Source: Methylobacterium sp. WL1 (lineage in GTDB: Bacteria; Pseudomonadota; Alphaproteobacteria; Rhizobiales; Beijerinckiaceae). From it: 64,000 nucleotides of DNA. The notes beneath the pieces are model-generated. The model had not been told where the DNA came from and ran no database searches. It was given only the letters and a program-made list of their open reading frames with translations. The first letter of the stretch is position 1. The number at the start of each line of letters is the position of its first letter. Positions 8,870 through 21,017 of the stretch are shown one piece after another. The DNA is taken from assembly GCF_008000895.1 (NCBI RefSeq), contig NZ_CP042823.1, positions 434,001 through 498,000 on the forward strand. The letters are read 5' to 3'. The position numbers and the translations under genes were made by a program.

Positions 8870-9454
8870 ATGAGTGAGGATCCCGCCCCCGACCCGACCC
8901 TGAGCCGCCTCGGCGCCGCCTTGGGCGACCTGCCCAAGCGTGGGCTGCCGCCGGTCGAGACATGGAACCCGCCCTATTGCGGGCCCATCGACATCCGCAT
9001 CGCCGCGGACGGAACCTGGCACCACAACGGCTCGCCGATCCGCCGGGATAAGATGGTGAAGCTGTTCGCCTCCATCCTGCGGCGCGAGCCGGATGGGCGG
9101 ACGGTGCTGGTGACCCCCGTGGAGAGCGTCGGCATCACCGTGGACGACGCCGCCTTCGTGGCCGTCGAGATGGCGGTGGACGGAGGCGGGGAGGACCGGC
9201 GGATCTCGTTCCGGACCAATGTCGACGATCTCGTAAGCGTCGATTCGGAACATGCCTTGCGCTTCGAGCAGGAGCCCGATGGGGCTCTGAAGCCCTATCT
9301 TCATGTCCGGCGCGGGCTCTCGGCCCTGGTCACCCGCGCGCTCACCTACGATCTGGTGGAACTCGCCGAGGAGCGGGTGATCGACGGGCGGCCTTGGCTC
9401 GGCCTCTGGGCCGGCGGCACCTTCCACACGATCGCCCCGGCCGAGGCCGCGTGA
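8870..9454 (+). CDS. DUF1285 domain protein
   Basis: 194 residues. The block WNPPYCGPIDIRIAADGTWH followed by GSPIRRDKMVKLFASILRRE is the diagnostic N-terminus of DUF1285 proteins, and TPVESVGITVDDAAF the central block. The family is cytoplasmic and of unknown function; some members bind small ligands in structural studies. It heads a four-gene run: its TGA overlaps the GTG start of the nudix gene (GTGA), and DUF6111 and cca follow closely. This order is common in alphaproteobacteria. Confidence 0.9.
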   Translation: MSEDPAPDPTLSRLGAALGDLPKRGLPPVETWNPPYCGPIDIRIAADGTWHHNGSPIRRDKMVKLFASILRREPDGRTVLVTPVESVGITVDDAAFVAVEMAVDGGGEDRRISFRTNVDDLVSVDSEHALRFEQEPDGALKPYLHVRRGLSALVTRALTYDLVELAEERVIDGRPWLGLWAGGTFHTIAPAEAA

Positions 9455-10110
9455 GCGACCCGCTCGCCGAATTCCTCGCCCGCGCCGCGTCCCACCTCTC
9501 CCCGGACCCACCGGGCCCGGACGACCCGACCTCGAATCCCCGGGGGGACCACAGTCTAGACCCGGACGGCAGCGCGGTGATCCCGCCGCCGCCGCACCGG
9601 CGGGCGGCAGTCCTTGTGCCGGTGGTGTTCCGGACGGACGGCCTGAGGCTGGTCCTGACCCAGCGGGCGGCCAACCTGCGCGACCATTCCGGGCAGGTCG
9701 CGCTGCCGGGCGGCAAGATCGACCCGGCCGATCCCGGACCCGCGGACGCAGCCCTTCGGGAGGCCCACGAGGAGATCGGGCTCGCACCCGACTCGGTCCG
9801 CCTGCTCGGCTATCTCGACCCCTACCTGTCCGGCACCGGGTTCCTCGTCACGCCGGTGATCGGCGTGGTCCCGGCCGACGCCGCCTTCACGCCGAACCCC
9901 AGCGAGGTCGCGGACGTGTTCGAGGTGCCGATGCCGGTGCTGATGGACCGGGACCGCTATGTTCTGCAGGCGCGGGCCTGGCAGGGACGCACCCGCCGGT
10001 ACTATGCCCTGACCTTCGAGGACCGGCTGATCTGGGGCGTCACCGCCGGGATCCTGAACAACCTCCGGGAGCGCCTCTACCCGGAAACCGGCCCCCACCC
10101 CGCGGGATAA
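9451..10110 (+). CDS. Nudix hydrolase, CoA pyrophosphatase (NudL) type
   Basis: 219 residues, GTG start overlapping the stop of the DUF1285 gene by four bases. The Nudix box is visible as LPGGKIDP...ADAALREAHEEIGL, with catalytic REAHEEIG. The upstream stretch VLTQRAANLRDHSGQVALPG matches the UPF0035/NudL motif LLTxRxxxLRxHxGQVxFPGG, which marks CoA and acyl-CoA diphosphatases. It would split CoA into phosphopantetheine and 3',5'-ADP in the cytoplasm. Translational coupling in the operon is likely. Confidence 0.9.
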   Translation: MSDPLAEFLARAASHLSPDPPGPDDPTSNPRGDHSLDPDGSAVIPPPPHRRAAVLVPVVFRTDGLRLVLTQRAANLRDHSGQVALPGGKIDPADPGPADAALREAHEEIGLAPDSVRLLGYLDPYLSGTGFLVTPVIGVVPADAAFTPNPSEVADVFEVPMPVLMDRDRYVLQARAWQGRTRRYYALTFEDRLIWGVTAGILNNLRERLYPETGPHPAG

Positions 10111-10124
10111 GGCAACCGACCATC

Positions 10125-10382
10125 ATGCTGCGCCGCCTCATCGAAGAGTTCGGCCTCTTCCTCATCCCGTTCGTGCTGTTCATGGCCTACCTGGTGCTCG
10201 TGGGCCGCAACCCGATGCGCCGGGTGCACTGGGACCCGCACCTCGTCCGTCTGGTCCTCGCCGGCCTCGCCATCGTCATCGGGACGCTGGTCTACGAGGG
10301 CTTGTTCTCGGAGCGCAGGGCCGGCGGCTACGTGCCGACCCATATGGAGAACGGCCGTCTGGTGCCGGGCGGCTTCAAGTGA
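10125..10382 (+). CDS. DUF6111 family small membrane protein
   Basis: 85 residues. Two hydrophobic helices (LFLIPFVLFMAYLVLV and LVRLVLAGLAIVIGTLVYEG) flank a basic loop RNPMRRVHW, and the C-terminus is YVPTHMENGRLVPGGF. The PTHMENGRLVPG ending is characteristic of a small family found just before cca in alphaproteobacteria. Its stop overlaps the GTG start of cca by four bases, suggesting translational coupling. The function is unknown. Confidence 0.85.
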   Translation: MLRRLIEEFGLFLIPFVLFMAYLVLVGRNPMRRVHWDPHLVRLVLAGLAIVIGTLVYEGLFSERRAGGYVPTHMENGRLVPGGFK

Positions 10383-11638
10383 GCCAGGCCGCCCTCGATT
10401 ACGGCGCGCTCGCGGCCCTGCTGGGCCAGCCGGGCGTACGCCGGGCACTCGCCGCCCTCGATGTTCCGCACGCCGAGACCCGCCTGGTCGGCGGCTGCGT
10501 GCGCGACGCGCTGCTGGGCAGCCCGTCCGCCGACATCGACCTCACGACCACGCTGTTGCCGGACGCCGTGATGGATGCCGCCCGGAAGGCGCAAGGCCTC
10601 AAGGCGGTGCCCACCGGGATCGAGCACGGCACGGTCACCCTGGTGACCGAGGACGGGCCGGTCGAGGTCACGACCCTGCGCGAGGATGTCGAGACCGATG
10701 GCCGCCATGCGGTGGTCCGGTTCGGTGGCGATTTCGCCCGGGATGCCGAGCGGCGCGACTTCACCGTCAACGCCCTCTCCCTGGGAGCCGACGGGCGCCT
10801 GCACGATACGGTCGGCGGTCTCGCCGATCTGAAGGCCGGGCGGGTGCGCTTCATCGGCGATCCCGGGACCCGGATCCGCGAGGATGCGCTCCGGATCCTG
10901 CGCTTCTTCCGCTTCCACGCCCGATTTGGCGCCGGCCCTCCTGATCAGGCGGGGCTCGCCGCTTGCGTCGCCGCCCGGGACGCCCTCGACCGGCTGTCCC
11001 GCGAGCGGGTCCGGGCCGAATTCGTGAAACTGCTGGCTGCCCGCAACGGCACCCAAATGGTCGCGGTCCTGAGCGCCACCGGGCTCCTTCAGCGGATCAC
11101 CGGCGGCGTCGCAGAACTGGGGCGCCTGGATCGGGCGTTCGCCGCAGCGCTCTCGCCGGTGATGCGCCTCGCGGCCCTCTCGGTCGGCGGGCGGCACGAT
11201 GCCGACCGGCTGCGCGAACGGCTGCGCCTGTCAAAGCAGGAGCACGCGCTGCTCAGCGGCTACGCGGATGCGCTGGCAGACCTCCACGGTCGCGCCGACA
11301 TCGACCCACTCACGGCCCGGGCGCTCGTGGCCGAGCACGGCCTGCCGCTCCTGAAGGAAACGCTGACGATCGTGTCGGGCGAGCCCCGGCCTGTCGTGAA
11401 GGATGAGGCGCGGCAAGCGCTGGATTCGCTGAGCGGTGCAGGCGGTGCGCCGCGCTTCCCGCTCGCGGGGGCGGATCTCGTGGCCGCGGGCCTCCCGGCA
11501 GGTCCGGCCATCGGCCGTGGATTGGCAGCGGCCCGGGAACTCTGGTTGGAGCGCGGCTGCCCGGCCGATACCGAGGCGAGGGCCGAGCTGCTGGAGCGCG
11601 CGCTGGCGAGTGCCCGCGCGTTCTCTCTCAGAGCTTGA
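10379..11638 (+). CDS. cca: CCA tRNA nucleotidyltransferase
   Basis: 419 residues, GTG start. The class II nucleotidyltransferase head is clear: RLVGGCVRDALLG then the metal-binding DIDLTT. The next motif, RRDFTVNALSLGADGRLHD, and the template-arm region RIREDALRILRFFRFHARFG follow in the right order. The enzyme adds or repairs the CCA end of tRNA. It closes the DUF1285-nudix-DUF6111-cca operon. Its last 11 bases overlap the end of atpC on the other strand, an unusually tight convergent junction. Confidence 0.95.
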   Translation: MSQAALDYGALAALLGQPGVRRALAALDVPHAETRLVGGCVRDALLGSPSADIDLTTTLLPDAVMDAARKAQGLKAVPTGIEHGTVTLVTEDGPVEVTTLREDVETDGRHAVVRFGGDFARDAERRDFTVNALSLGADGRLHDTVGGLADLKAGRVRFIGDPGTRIREDALRILRFFRFHARFGAGPPDQAGLAACVAARDALDRLSRERVRAEFVKLLAARNGTQMVAVLSATGLLQRITGGVAELGRLDRAFAAALSPVMRLAALSVGGRHDADRLRERLRLSKQEHALLSGYADALADLHGRADIDPLTARALVAEHGLPLLKETLTIVSGEPRPVVKDEARQALDSLSGAGGAPRFPLAGADLVAAGLPAGPAIGRGLAAARELWLERGCPADTEARAELLERALASARAFSLRA

Positions 11639-12029
11639 GGAGCGCCTTGGTCTCCTGGAGCTGGACGATCTGGCCGTTCAGATCTTCGCGCTTCTGCAGA
11701 TCTTCGGTGGCGTCGCGCTGCAACTCGGCCGCCTCGATATCCCGGTCAAGGGATTCGTGGGTGAGCTCCTCGATCGGCGCGGCGCGCTCGGCGAGGACGG
11801 TCACGGCGGTCGGGCCGATATCCGCGAAGCCGCCGCGGACGTAGATCCGTTTGCCGCTGCCCTGGCTCTCGGTGATCACGATGACGCCGACCCGCAAGGA
11901 CGTCAGGACCGGGGCATGGCCCGGCATCACAGTCATCTCGCCCTCGGTGCCGGGGAGCTGAACGGCCGTCACCTCGCCGGAATACAGCGTCCGCTCGGGG
12001 CCGACGAAATCGAAGTGGAAGGTGGCCAT
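11628..12029 (-). CDS. atpC: F1 ATP synthase epsilon subunit
   Basis: 133 residues. ATP synthase epsilon features: MATFHFDFVGPERTLYSGEV, then the beta-sandwich region PGTEGEMTVMPGHAPVLTSL and YVRGGFADIGPTAVTVLAE. The C-terminal helices are short and charged. The start at 12029 opens at MATFHF; the frame extends upstream through a repeat but without family similarity. It is the last gene of atpHAGDC and is separated from atpD by 146 bases that hold a GC-rich repeat. Confidence 0.95.
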   Translation of the reverse strand: MATFHFDFVGPERTLYSGEVTAVQLPGTEGEMTVMPGHAPVLTSLRVGVIVITESQGSGKRIYVRGGFADIGPTAVTVLAERAAPIEELTHESLDRDIEAAELQRDATEDLQKREDLNGQIVQLQETKALLKL

Positions 12030-12062
12030 CTCAGGACGATCCCGGAACCGCAACGCGCTCTC

Positions 12063-12165
12063 CGCCCCATCGTGGGGCGCAGGTGGAAGTGGGGTGGTTC
12101 GGGCAGCACCGGCGAGCCTCGCCGCGGCCATCCCACCCCGGCCCCTCCCCGCGAGGGGGAGGGGA
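12063..12165. repeat. Intra-operon GC-rich mosaic repeat, copy A (atpD-atpC gap)
   Basis: The gap between atpD and atpC holds a run of hairpins rather than plain linker: CGCCCCA/TGGGGCG with a 3-base loop at 12063-12079, and CCCCTCCCC/GGGGAGGGG at 12142-12164. Shared blocks GGGGTGGT, GCACCGGCG and CCCCGxCCCTCCCC occur in the same order in the atpA-atpG gap (copy B), so the two look like copies of one element. The stems could affect mRNA stability of the downstream gene; this is inference. Confidence 0.65.
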
Positions 12166-12175
12166 TTGGCGGGCC

Positions 12176-13663
<1,488 letters not shown>

Positions 13664-13678
13664 TCAGGTCGCGGTGCC

Positions 13679-14569
13679 TCAGAGAGCTTCCGCGCCCGAG
13701 ATGATCTCGATGAGTTCTTTGGTGATCATGGCCTGACGCGTACGGTTGTAGATCAGCGTCTGCTTCTTGATCATCTCGCCGGCGTTGCGGGTTGCCGAGT
13801 CCATGGCGCTCATGCGCGCCCCCTGCTCGGATGCCGCGTTCTCCAGGAGCGCCCGATAGACCTGCACGGTGAGGTTCTTCGGCAGGAGCGTCTCCAGGAT
13901 CGCCTCCTCGGACGGCTCGAATTCCAGCGCGGCGTTGCCGATCCCAGCCTTCGCAGAGGTATCGACCGCCGGCAGTTCCGCCGGGATCAGCCGCTGCGCG
14001 GTGGGGATCTGCGAGATCACCGACCGGAATTCGGAGTAGAACAGGGTCGCGACGTCGAACTCGCCGGCTTCGAAGCGCGTCAGGATCTTGCTGGCGATCT
14101 CGGCGGCGAACTCGTAGTCCACCGGGCGGTTGCCGCGGATATCCATGCTCTCGACGATCTGGTCGCGATACAGGCGCCGCAGCTGGTCGTTGCCCTTCTT
14201 GCCGACCGTCATGATCTTGACGGTCTTGCCCTCGGCGGTGAGCTTCAGAATGTATTCCCGGACCGCCAAGCGGACGATCGAGGAGTTGAACGCGCCGCAG
14301 AGGCCGCGATCGCCGGTGCAGACGACCAGAAGATGGGTCTGATCGGCGCCGGTCCCGGAGAGCAGCTTCGGGGCGCCCACGCCACCGACCAGGTTGCCCG
14401 CCAGGTTGCCGAGCACCTGGGCCATCTTTTCCGCGAAGGGACGGCCGGCCTCGGCGGCCATCTGCGCCCGGCGCAGCTTGGCGGCCGCGACCATCTGCAT
14501 GGCCTTGGTGATCTTCTGCGTCGCCTTCACCGAGGTGATGCGGTTGCGCAGGTCCTTCAAACTCGCCAT
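13679..14569 (-). CDS. atpG: F1 ATP synthase gamma subunit
   Basis: 296 residues. The N-terminal coiled-coil helix [20 protein letters not shown] and the C-terminal helix [20 protein letters not shown] with [19 protein letters not shown] are classic for the rotor shaft. The central [14 protein letters not shown] motif is intact. The start at 14569 (MASLKD) fits the family. It lies 42 bases upstream of atpD and 162 bases downstream of atpA; the latter gap contains repeat copy B. Confidence 0.97.
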   Translation of the reverse strand: MASLKDLRNRITSVKATQKITKAMQMVAAAKLRRAQMAAEAGRPFAEKMAQVLGNLAGNLVGGVGAPKLLSGTGADQTHLLVVCTGDRGLCGAFNSSIVRLAVREYILKLTAEGKTVKIMTVGKKGNDQLRRLYRDQIVESMDIRGNRPVDYEFAAEIASKILTRFEAGEFDVATLFYSEFRSVISQIPTAQRLIPAELPAVDTSAKAGIGNAALEFEPSEEAILETLLPKNLTVQVYRALLENAASEQGARMSAMDSATRNAGEMIKKQTLIYNRTRQAMITKELIEIISGAEAL

Positions 14570-14599
14570 CGGGCCGCGTCCAGATCCGTTCCAGGGCCT

Positions 14600-14713
14600 C
14601 TCCTCCCCCATGTGGGAAGGAGCCGAAGGTGGGGGTGGTGCCGGGTCAAGCGCCCGACGGTGCGGTCAGCACCGGCGTCCAACCCCGTCCCTCCCCACCG
14701 TACGCGGGGAGGT
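14600..14713. repeat. Intra-operon GC-rich mosaic repeat, copy B (atpA-atpG gap)
   Basis: This stretch shares ordered blocks with copy A in the atpD-atpC gap: GGGGGTGGT, GGTCAGCACCGGCG and AACCCCGTCCCTCCCC. It begins with an imperfect hairpin around CTCCTCCCCCATGTGGGAAG and ends with CTCCCC/GGGGAG stems around a short loop. No reading frame of interest is present. Two related elements inside one operon suggest a mobile or copied non-coding repeat. Confidence 0.65.
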
Positions 14714-14731
14714 CGCAAGGTTCGTGTCGGA

Positions 14732-16282
<1,551 letters not shown>

Positions 16283-16322
16283 CTAAATCGTCAGTGCATG
16301 TTCGGATCGGATGGGGGCGCGC

Positions 16323-16895
16323 TTACCGCGCGGCCCGCATCGCGAGGCGGATACCGTTGAGCTTGGTCTTCAGGGACGCGTCGATCATGCGCGAGCCCAT
16401 CCGGACGACGAGGCCGCCGATCAGGCTCGGATCGATGACCAGATCGACGTCCACGTCGGACTTGGCGATGTCGCGCAGGGACGCCTTGATCTCCTCGATC
16501 AGCGCGTCGGACGGCCGTTCGGCCACCCGCACCTCGGCGCGCACGACGCCCCTCGAGTCCTGGACCAGAGACCGGAAGGCGCGGATCATGCCCGGCAGGG
16601 CGAAGAGGCGCCGGTTCGAGGCCGCGAGCCGGATGAAGTTGCCGGCCAGTCTGCCGATCCCGGCGCGGTCGAGCACGGCACCGATGGCGGCGACCTGCTC
16701 GTTGGGGGTGAAGGCCGGGCTGCGGACGAGGCGACGCAGGTCCGCGCTCTCCTTCAGCAGGCCATCGAATTGATTGAGTGCTTCGGCGACTGCGTCGACC
16801 TGGCGCTCGTCACGCGCGAGCTCGAAGAGGGCGGAAGCGTACCGGCCCGCCACGCCTGCGACCAGGGGACCAGCCTCGGAACCGTTCTGCGCCAC
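16323..16895 (-). CDS. atpH: F1 ATP synthase delta subunit
   Basis: 190 residues. GTG start at 16895 chosen because VAGVAGRYASALFELARDE then lies at the normal N-terminal distance for OSCP/delta. The C-terminal signature LVIDPSLIGGLVVRMGSRMI is followed by DASLKTKL as in the family. It is the first gene of atpHAGDC; the 216 bases upstream must hold the operon promoter, though I cannot point to clear -35/-10 boxes. No F0 genes are in the window, as is usual for alphaproteobacteria, which keep F0 elsewhere. Confidence 0.95.
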   Translation of the reverse strand: MAQNGSEAGPLVAGVAGRYASALFELARDERQVDAVAEALNQFDGLLKESADLRRLVRSPAFTPNEQVAAIGAVLDRAGIGRLAGNFIRLAASNRRLFALPGMIRAFRSLVQDSRGVVRAEVRVAERPSDALIEEIKASLRDIAKSDVDVDLVIDPSLIGGLVVRMGSRMIDASLKTKLNGIRLAMRAAR

Positions 16896-17111
16896 CCGTC
16901 GCTCTCTTCTCTGTTGCCCGCCCGATCCGCGCGCTCCGGCCGGGAGCACGGTGCGGATACCGTTCGGGACGTGGGATCGCGCCAGCAATGGGAACGGTCC
17001 AGGACCAGCCCTTGTGGCGCGGCGACCGCCTAGCATGCCAGCATGGCCGCACGCAACACGGACCGGCGCGGCTCTGCGCGCTACGGCGGCGGAAGTGTGA
17101 CGCAGCCGGCC

Positions 17112-17804
17112 TCAGCAGGCCAGGCGATCACACCGCCGCGTGCTGGCGATCATCTTCGCCATGGCGTTGGCGCCGGGGTGACCGAGGATCCCGCTGTTGC
17201 CCAGGACGTACGAGGGCGTCGCGTAGAGGCCGAGGTCGGCCGCCATCCGCATCTGGCTCTTGAGCGCCAGCCGGACCTCCTCGCTGTCGGCGATCGCCTC
17301 GACGTCCACCTGCGGGATGCCGAGCGCGGCCGCGGCCGTCAGGGCGCCGGGTCCGTCGATGCGACCGGGCTTGCTCAGCAGCGTCCGGTAGAATCCCCAG
17401 GCCGCCGCAGCGCCGAGCTTGCGCTGGACGGCCAGCATCACCTTTGCGGCCTGAGCGGATTGCGGCGACAGGATCGGATTGTTGACCAGGCCGACACGCA
17501 GGTCCGGATCCGATTCGTGCAGCGCCACCACATCGGCCGCGGCCTTTCGGCAGTACGGGCAGTTGAAGTCGAAGAACTCGTAGAGCGTGGTCTGGGCCTC
17601 GCGCGGCCCCGCATAGGTGACCCCGCGCAGGTCCGGGATCTGCCCGGTGATCTCACCCGGCAGGATCGAGTTCGCGACCGGCCGGCCATCATCGCCGGTC
17701 ACCGCGACGCGCTGGCCGTAGGATTGCGCGGCCGCGTGCCCGAGCCCGGCGCCCAGGGACGCGCCGGCCGCGGCGGCGATGAGGTGACGACGGGACAGCG
17801 CCAT
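17112..17804 (-). CDS. Exported DsbA-family thioredoxin-fold protein
   Basis: 230 residues. A twin-arginine-like leader (LSRRHLIAAAAGASLGAGLG) precedes the thioredoxin fold. The active site is CPYC at residues 82-85 in FFDFNCPYCRKAAADVVAL, and the cis-proline loop is ATPSYVLG. This is the Com1/DsbA group of periplasmic disulfide oxidoreductases. It is followed downstream (towards the atp genes) by no related gene. A second thioredoxin-fold gene lies directly upstream on the same strand, about 93 bases away. Confidence 0.9.
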   Translation of the reverse strand: MALSRRHLIAAAAGASLGAGLGHAAAQSYGQRVAVTGDDGRPVANSILPGEITGQIPDLRGVTYAGPREAQTTLYEFFDFNCPYCRKAAADVVALHESDPDLRVGLVNNPILSPQSAQAAKVMLAVQRKLGAAAAWGFYRTLLSKPGRIDGPGALTAAAALGIPQVDVEAIADSEEVRLALKSQMRMAADLGLYATPSYVLGNSGILGHPGANAMAKMIASTRRCDRLAC

Positions 17805-17897
17805 GGAATCCGTGCGGGACAGAGGGGATCGTTCGGCCGGAGCGGGGCCGGAACAGGAACTTGCGCCGACAGATGATGCCGGTTCGTGAACGCCGCC

Positions 17898-18524
17898 CTA
17901 CCGGATCCCGGCCGGGCGGTCGCCAACCGCCCAGGCCAGGGCCTGGTCCAGACGGTCGTTGCCCCAGAACAGCTCGCCGTCATCGGCCAGGAAGGTCGGG
18001 GCGCCGTAGATGCCGCGGGACCGCGCCTCCTCGACGCTGACCCGGAGCCGGGTCTTGTTGGCCTCGCCGGCGGCGGCACGCACCGTCTGGGTGCCGTCGA
18101 GACCGAGCGAATCGAGGATCTCGACCACCGCGGACGGTTCGGCGATGGAGCGCCCTTCGGCGAAGCTCGCGGTGAAGACCGCCTTCGAGAACGGCACCAG
18201 CCAATCCTGGTCGTGCCCGTAGACCGCGGCTCGCACCGCGCTGAGGCTGTTCTGCGGAAACTGGGCCGGACGGGTGAGCGGCGGCAGGCCGAGTCGGGCG
18301 GCCTCGCGCTCCACGTCGCGCCACATGTTCTTGCCCTTGGCCGGATAGAGGTTGAACGGCGACGTCGTCCAGCCCTGCGCCGCGAAGAGCGGCCCGACCA
18401 GGAACGGCCGCCAGCGCACGGTCACGCCCGCATCGGCGGCGGCCGCCTCGATCCGCATCGCCGCCAGATAGGAATACGAGGAGGCGAATTCGTACCAGAA
18501 CTCCAAGGTTGGCTGGCGCGCCAT
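17898..18524 (-). CDS. 2-hydroxychromene-2-carboxylate isomerase family (DsbA-like/GST kappa)
   Basis: 208 residues. LEFWYEFASSYSYLAAMRIE matches the N-terminal strand and catalytic Ser region of HCCA isomerases; FNLYPAKGKNMWRDVEREA and the cis-proline segment IYGAPTFLADDGELFWGNDR are also typical. Family members are cytoplasmic, use glutathione, and isomerise 2-hydroxychromene-2-carboxylate in aromatic degradation, but many are of unknown substrate. No other aromatic pathway gene is nearby, so the role here is open. Confidence 0.9.
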   Translation of the reverse strand: MARQPTLEFWYEFASSYSYLAAMRIEAAAADAGVTVRWRPFLVGPLFAAQGWTTSPFNLYPAKGKNMWRDVEREAARLGLPPLTRPAQFPQNSLSAVRAAVYGHDQDWLVPFSKAVFTASFAEGRSIAEPSAVVEILDSLGLDGTQTVRAAAGEANKTRLRVSVEEARSRGIYGAPTFLADDGELFWGNDRLDQALAWAVGDRPAGIR

Positions 18525-18727
18525 AGATTTCGCTTCTCCGATGCTCTCGTGCGGCCGGGATCAGGCAATGCCCGCGCCGCGCCGTGCCTCACACGGCCGC
18601 AAGGCCGTCATGAGGCGAAACGCTGTCGATCGTCCGGCAACAGGCTACGCGCGAGGCGGCACGCCGGTTGCAGGCCGATGATGCCCGCGATAAGCCGCCG
18701 ACACCCTGCACCAGTTCCGGAACCAGC

Positions 18728-19966
18728 ATGTCCGATCCCGCGAAGAGCCCCGTGAAGAAGGTGGTGCTGGCCTATTCCGGCGGCCTCGACACCTCCATCA
18801 TCCTGAAGTGGCTGCAGACCACCTACGGCTGCGAGGTCATCACCTTCACGGCCGATCTCGGCCAGGGCGAGGAACTGGAGCCCGCCCGCCGCAAGGCGGA
18901 GCTGCTCGGCATCAAGCCCGAGAACATCTACATCGAGGACCTGCGCGAGGAGTTCGTACGGGACTACGTGTTCCCGATGTTCCGGGCCAACGCGGTCTAC
19001 GAGGGGGTGTACCTGCTGGGCACCTCGATCGCGCGGCCGCTGATCGCCAAGAAGCAGATCGAGATCGCCGAGAAGGTCGGGGCCGACGCGGTCTGCCACG
19101 GCGCCACCGGCAAGGGTAATGATCAGGTCCGGTTCGAGCTCGGCTACTACGCGCTGAAGCCCGACGTCACGGTGATCGCCCCCTGGCGCGAGTGGGACCT
19201 GCGCTCGCGCGAGCAGCTGATCGCCTTCGCCGAGCAGCACCAGATCCCGATCGCCAAGGACAAGCGCGGCGAGAGCCCGTTCTCGGTGGATGCCAACCTT
19301 CTGCACGCCTCCTCGGAGGGCAAGGTGCTGGAGGATCCGGCCATCGAGGTGCCGGACCACGTCTTCTCCCGGACGATCTCCCCGGAGCAGGCGCCGGACA
19401 CGCCGACCATCATCACCATCGGGTTCGAGAGGGGTGACGCGGTCTCGATCGACGGCGAGGCCCTGTCGCCCGCGAGCCTGCTGGCCAAGCTCAACCAGCT
19501 CGGCCACGACAACGGCATCGGCCGGCTCGACCTTGTGGAGAACCGCTTCGTCGGCATGAAGAGCCGCGGCATGTACGAGACGCCGGGCGGCACGATCCTG
19601 CTGCCGGCCCACCGGGCGATCGAATCGATCACGCTCGACCGTGGCGCGGCCCACCTCAAGGACCAGCTGATGCCGCAATACGCGGAGCTGATCTACAACG
19701 GCTTCTGGTTCTCGCCTGAGCGCGAGATGATCCAGGCGCTGATCGACAAGAGCCAGGAGAAGGTCACGGGCACGGTGCGGCTGAAGCTCTACAAGGGCGG
19801 CGTCCACGTGATCGGCCGCGAGAGCCCGCACTCGCTCTACGATCAGGACCTCGTGACGTTCGAGGAAGGCGCCGTGGCCTATGATCACCGCGACGCCGCG
19901 GGCTTCATCAAGCTGAACGCGCTCCGGCTGCGCACCCTGGCGCAGCGCAAGAAGCGGGACGCCTGA
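18728..19966 (+). CDS. argG: Argininosuccinate synthase
   Basis: 412 residues. The PP-loop AYSGGLDTS (residues 15-23) binds [20 protein letters not shown] text ([20 protein letters not shown]), [19 protein letters not shown] and [20 protein letters not shown] are family blocks. It joins citrulline and aspartate in arginine synthesis. The start at 18728 ([11 protein letters not shown]) matches the family. The only lyase-like gene in the window (44.7 kb) carries a signal peptide and is unlikely to be its partner argH. Confidence 0.97.
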   Translation: MSDPAKSPVKKVVLAYSGGLDTSIILKWLQTTYGCEVITFTADLGQGEELEPARRKAELLGIKPENIYIEDLREEFVRDYVFPMFRANAVYEGVYLLGTSIARPLIAKKQIEIAEKVGADAVCHGATGKGNDQVRFELGYYALKPDVTVIAPWREWDLRSREQLIAFAEQHQIPIAKDKRGESPFSVDANLLHASSEGKVLEDPAIEVPDHVFSRTISPEQAPDTPTIITIGFERGDAVSIDGEALSPASLLAKLNQLGHDNGIGRLDLVENRFVGMKSRGMYETPGGTILLPAHRAIESITLDRGAAHLKDQLMPQYAELIYNGFWFSPEREMIQALIDKSQEKVTGTVRLKLYKGGVHVIGRESPHSLYDQDLVTFEEGAVAYDHRDAAGFIKLNALRLRTLAQRKKRDA

Positions 19967-19968
19967 GC

Positions 19969-19982
19969 GGCCCCCGGGGGCC
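19969..19982. other. 14-base perfect palindrome between convergent genes
   Basis: GGCCCCCGGGGGCC lies just after the argG stop and before the end of the convergent gene at 19987. It may act as a bidirectional stop for transcription, but it has no loop and no T-tract, so the role is uncertain. Confidence 0.3.
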
Positions 19983-19986
19983 TCGC

Positions 19987-20607
19987 TCAAGCGGGCTCCC
20001 AGACCGACGCGGCATTCCTGCGGAACGGGCCGGGCCCGAGATCGGCGTAGCGCAGGAAGATCTGGAAGGCCGGCTGCATCTCGCGGTGAAGCCGGGCCAG
20101 GCTGTCGTCATCGGTGGCGCCGCCGATGTGCTGCCCCATGGCGTGCGTGTACGGTCCCGTCCCGCCATAGGGCCGCTCCAGGTCGATGCGCGGCACGCCG
20201 TGTTCCGCGTCCCAGACGTGGTTGAGCTGCGGGATCAGCGCGAGATGCGCGTCCGTCACCGCGAAAGTGATGTGCTCCGGCGTCTCGCCGGTGGCGGCAT
20301 CCCGGAATACGTCGGTGATCGCCGCGCAATCCAGCTTGGCGAGCGGGTTGTGATATTGGTAGCGGCCGGGCTTGAGCTTCGCGTTCTGCGAGAAAACCGC
20401 AATCCCATCCTCGAGCGCCCGATGCTCCTCCTCGGCGCCGTCGTCGTCCCCGGTGACGTTGGCGATGTCGCCGTCCCGGTCGTGGCTGCCGTAGGGCGCC
20501 TCCGGGTGAATCATCGGCGCGCCGGGCTCGGCGCCGTTCCAGGCGACCACCATCCGGCGAATCAGGGCGATGCGCTCGAGGGTGAGGTCGTAGACGGCGT
20601 CGTTCAT
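19987..20607 (-). CDS. Hypothetical protein, conserved-looking
   Basis: 206 residues, acidic, no signal peptide or membrane segment. The stretch MIHPEAPYGSHDRDGDIANV and the C-terminal MQPAFQIFLRYADLGPGPF suggest a folded soluble protein. ITFAVTDAHLALIPQLNHVW is a plausible core strand-helix. I do not recognise a family. It converges on argG with a 20-base gap and stands alone on its strand. Confidence 0.6.
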   Translation of the reverse strand: MNDAVYDLTLERIALIRRMVVAWNGAEPGAPMIHPEAPYGSHDRDGDIANVTGDDDGAEEEHRALEDGIAVFSQNAKLKPGRYQYHNPLAKLDCAAITDVFRDAATGETPEHITFAVTDAHLALIPQLNHVWDAEHGVPRIDLERPYGGTGPYTHAMGQHIGGATDDDSLARLHREMQPAFQIFLRYADLGPGPFRRNAASVWEPA

Positions 20608-20750
20608 GGTCGGTCGGTCCCGGATGTCGTGGTTCTGGCGCCTCTCTTACAGAGCCGATTCGGAGGCTGCTACCGCCCGGTACGGCCTTGTTCCCGCATG
20701 GCGTCCGATCACTCATAGATGGGGTTTGATTTCGCGAATCGGGGATGCCC

Positions 20751-20984
20751 ATGGCCGGTTCGACCGTCCACACCTGCGATCACGATCCGTTGGTGTTGCT
20801 TCCTGAAGCTGTGGCCTTTCCAGTCGACGTACGGCGTGTCGATATCCTCAAGATCGGCCGCAGCCGCGTACTGGTGCCGCAGGGCGGGCGCCGGGATAAT
20901 TTTTTCTTGAATTGGCCACGCGTCAGCGACGATTGTATGGTCGAACGCAACCAGCCGGACGCACAGGATTGGCGGCCAATGTGG
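20751..20984 (+). pseudogene. VapB-type antitoxin relic, no toxin partner
   Basis: From the ATG at 20751 the frame gives a protein aligning end to end with VapB antitoxins: LLPEAVAFPVDVRRVDILKI, GRSRVLVPQGG, then FFLNWPRVSDDCMVERNQPD. Known members read RLPKAVALPExVKRVEVIAVGR, then SVSADFM and EQPxxQER. The N-terminal NRSQAVR of the SpoVT-AbrB-like DNA-binding domain is replaced by DHDPLVL, and the normal end is lost: the frame runs on through a palindromic repeat to 21152. No PIN-domain VapC follows. I read it as a decaying orphan antitoxin; a GGGG box at 20741 leaves expression possible. Confidence 0.65.
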
Positions 20985-21017
20985 TCTCCGATCGATAGGC
21001 TTGGGGCGACCGACGCG

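Noticed and set aside
19969..19982. Classic terminator between argG and its convergent neighbour
   Set aside because: The palindrome has no loop and no T-tract; listed only as a low-confidence palindrome.
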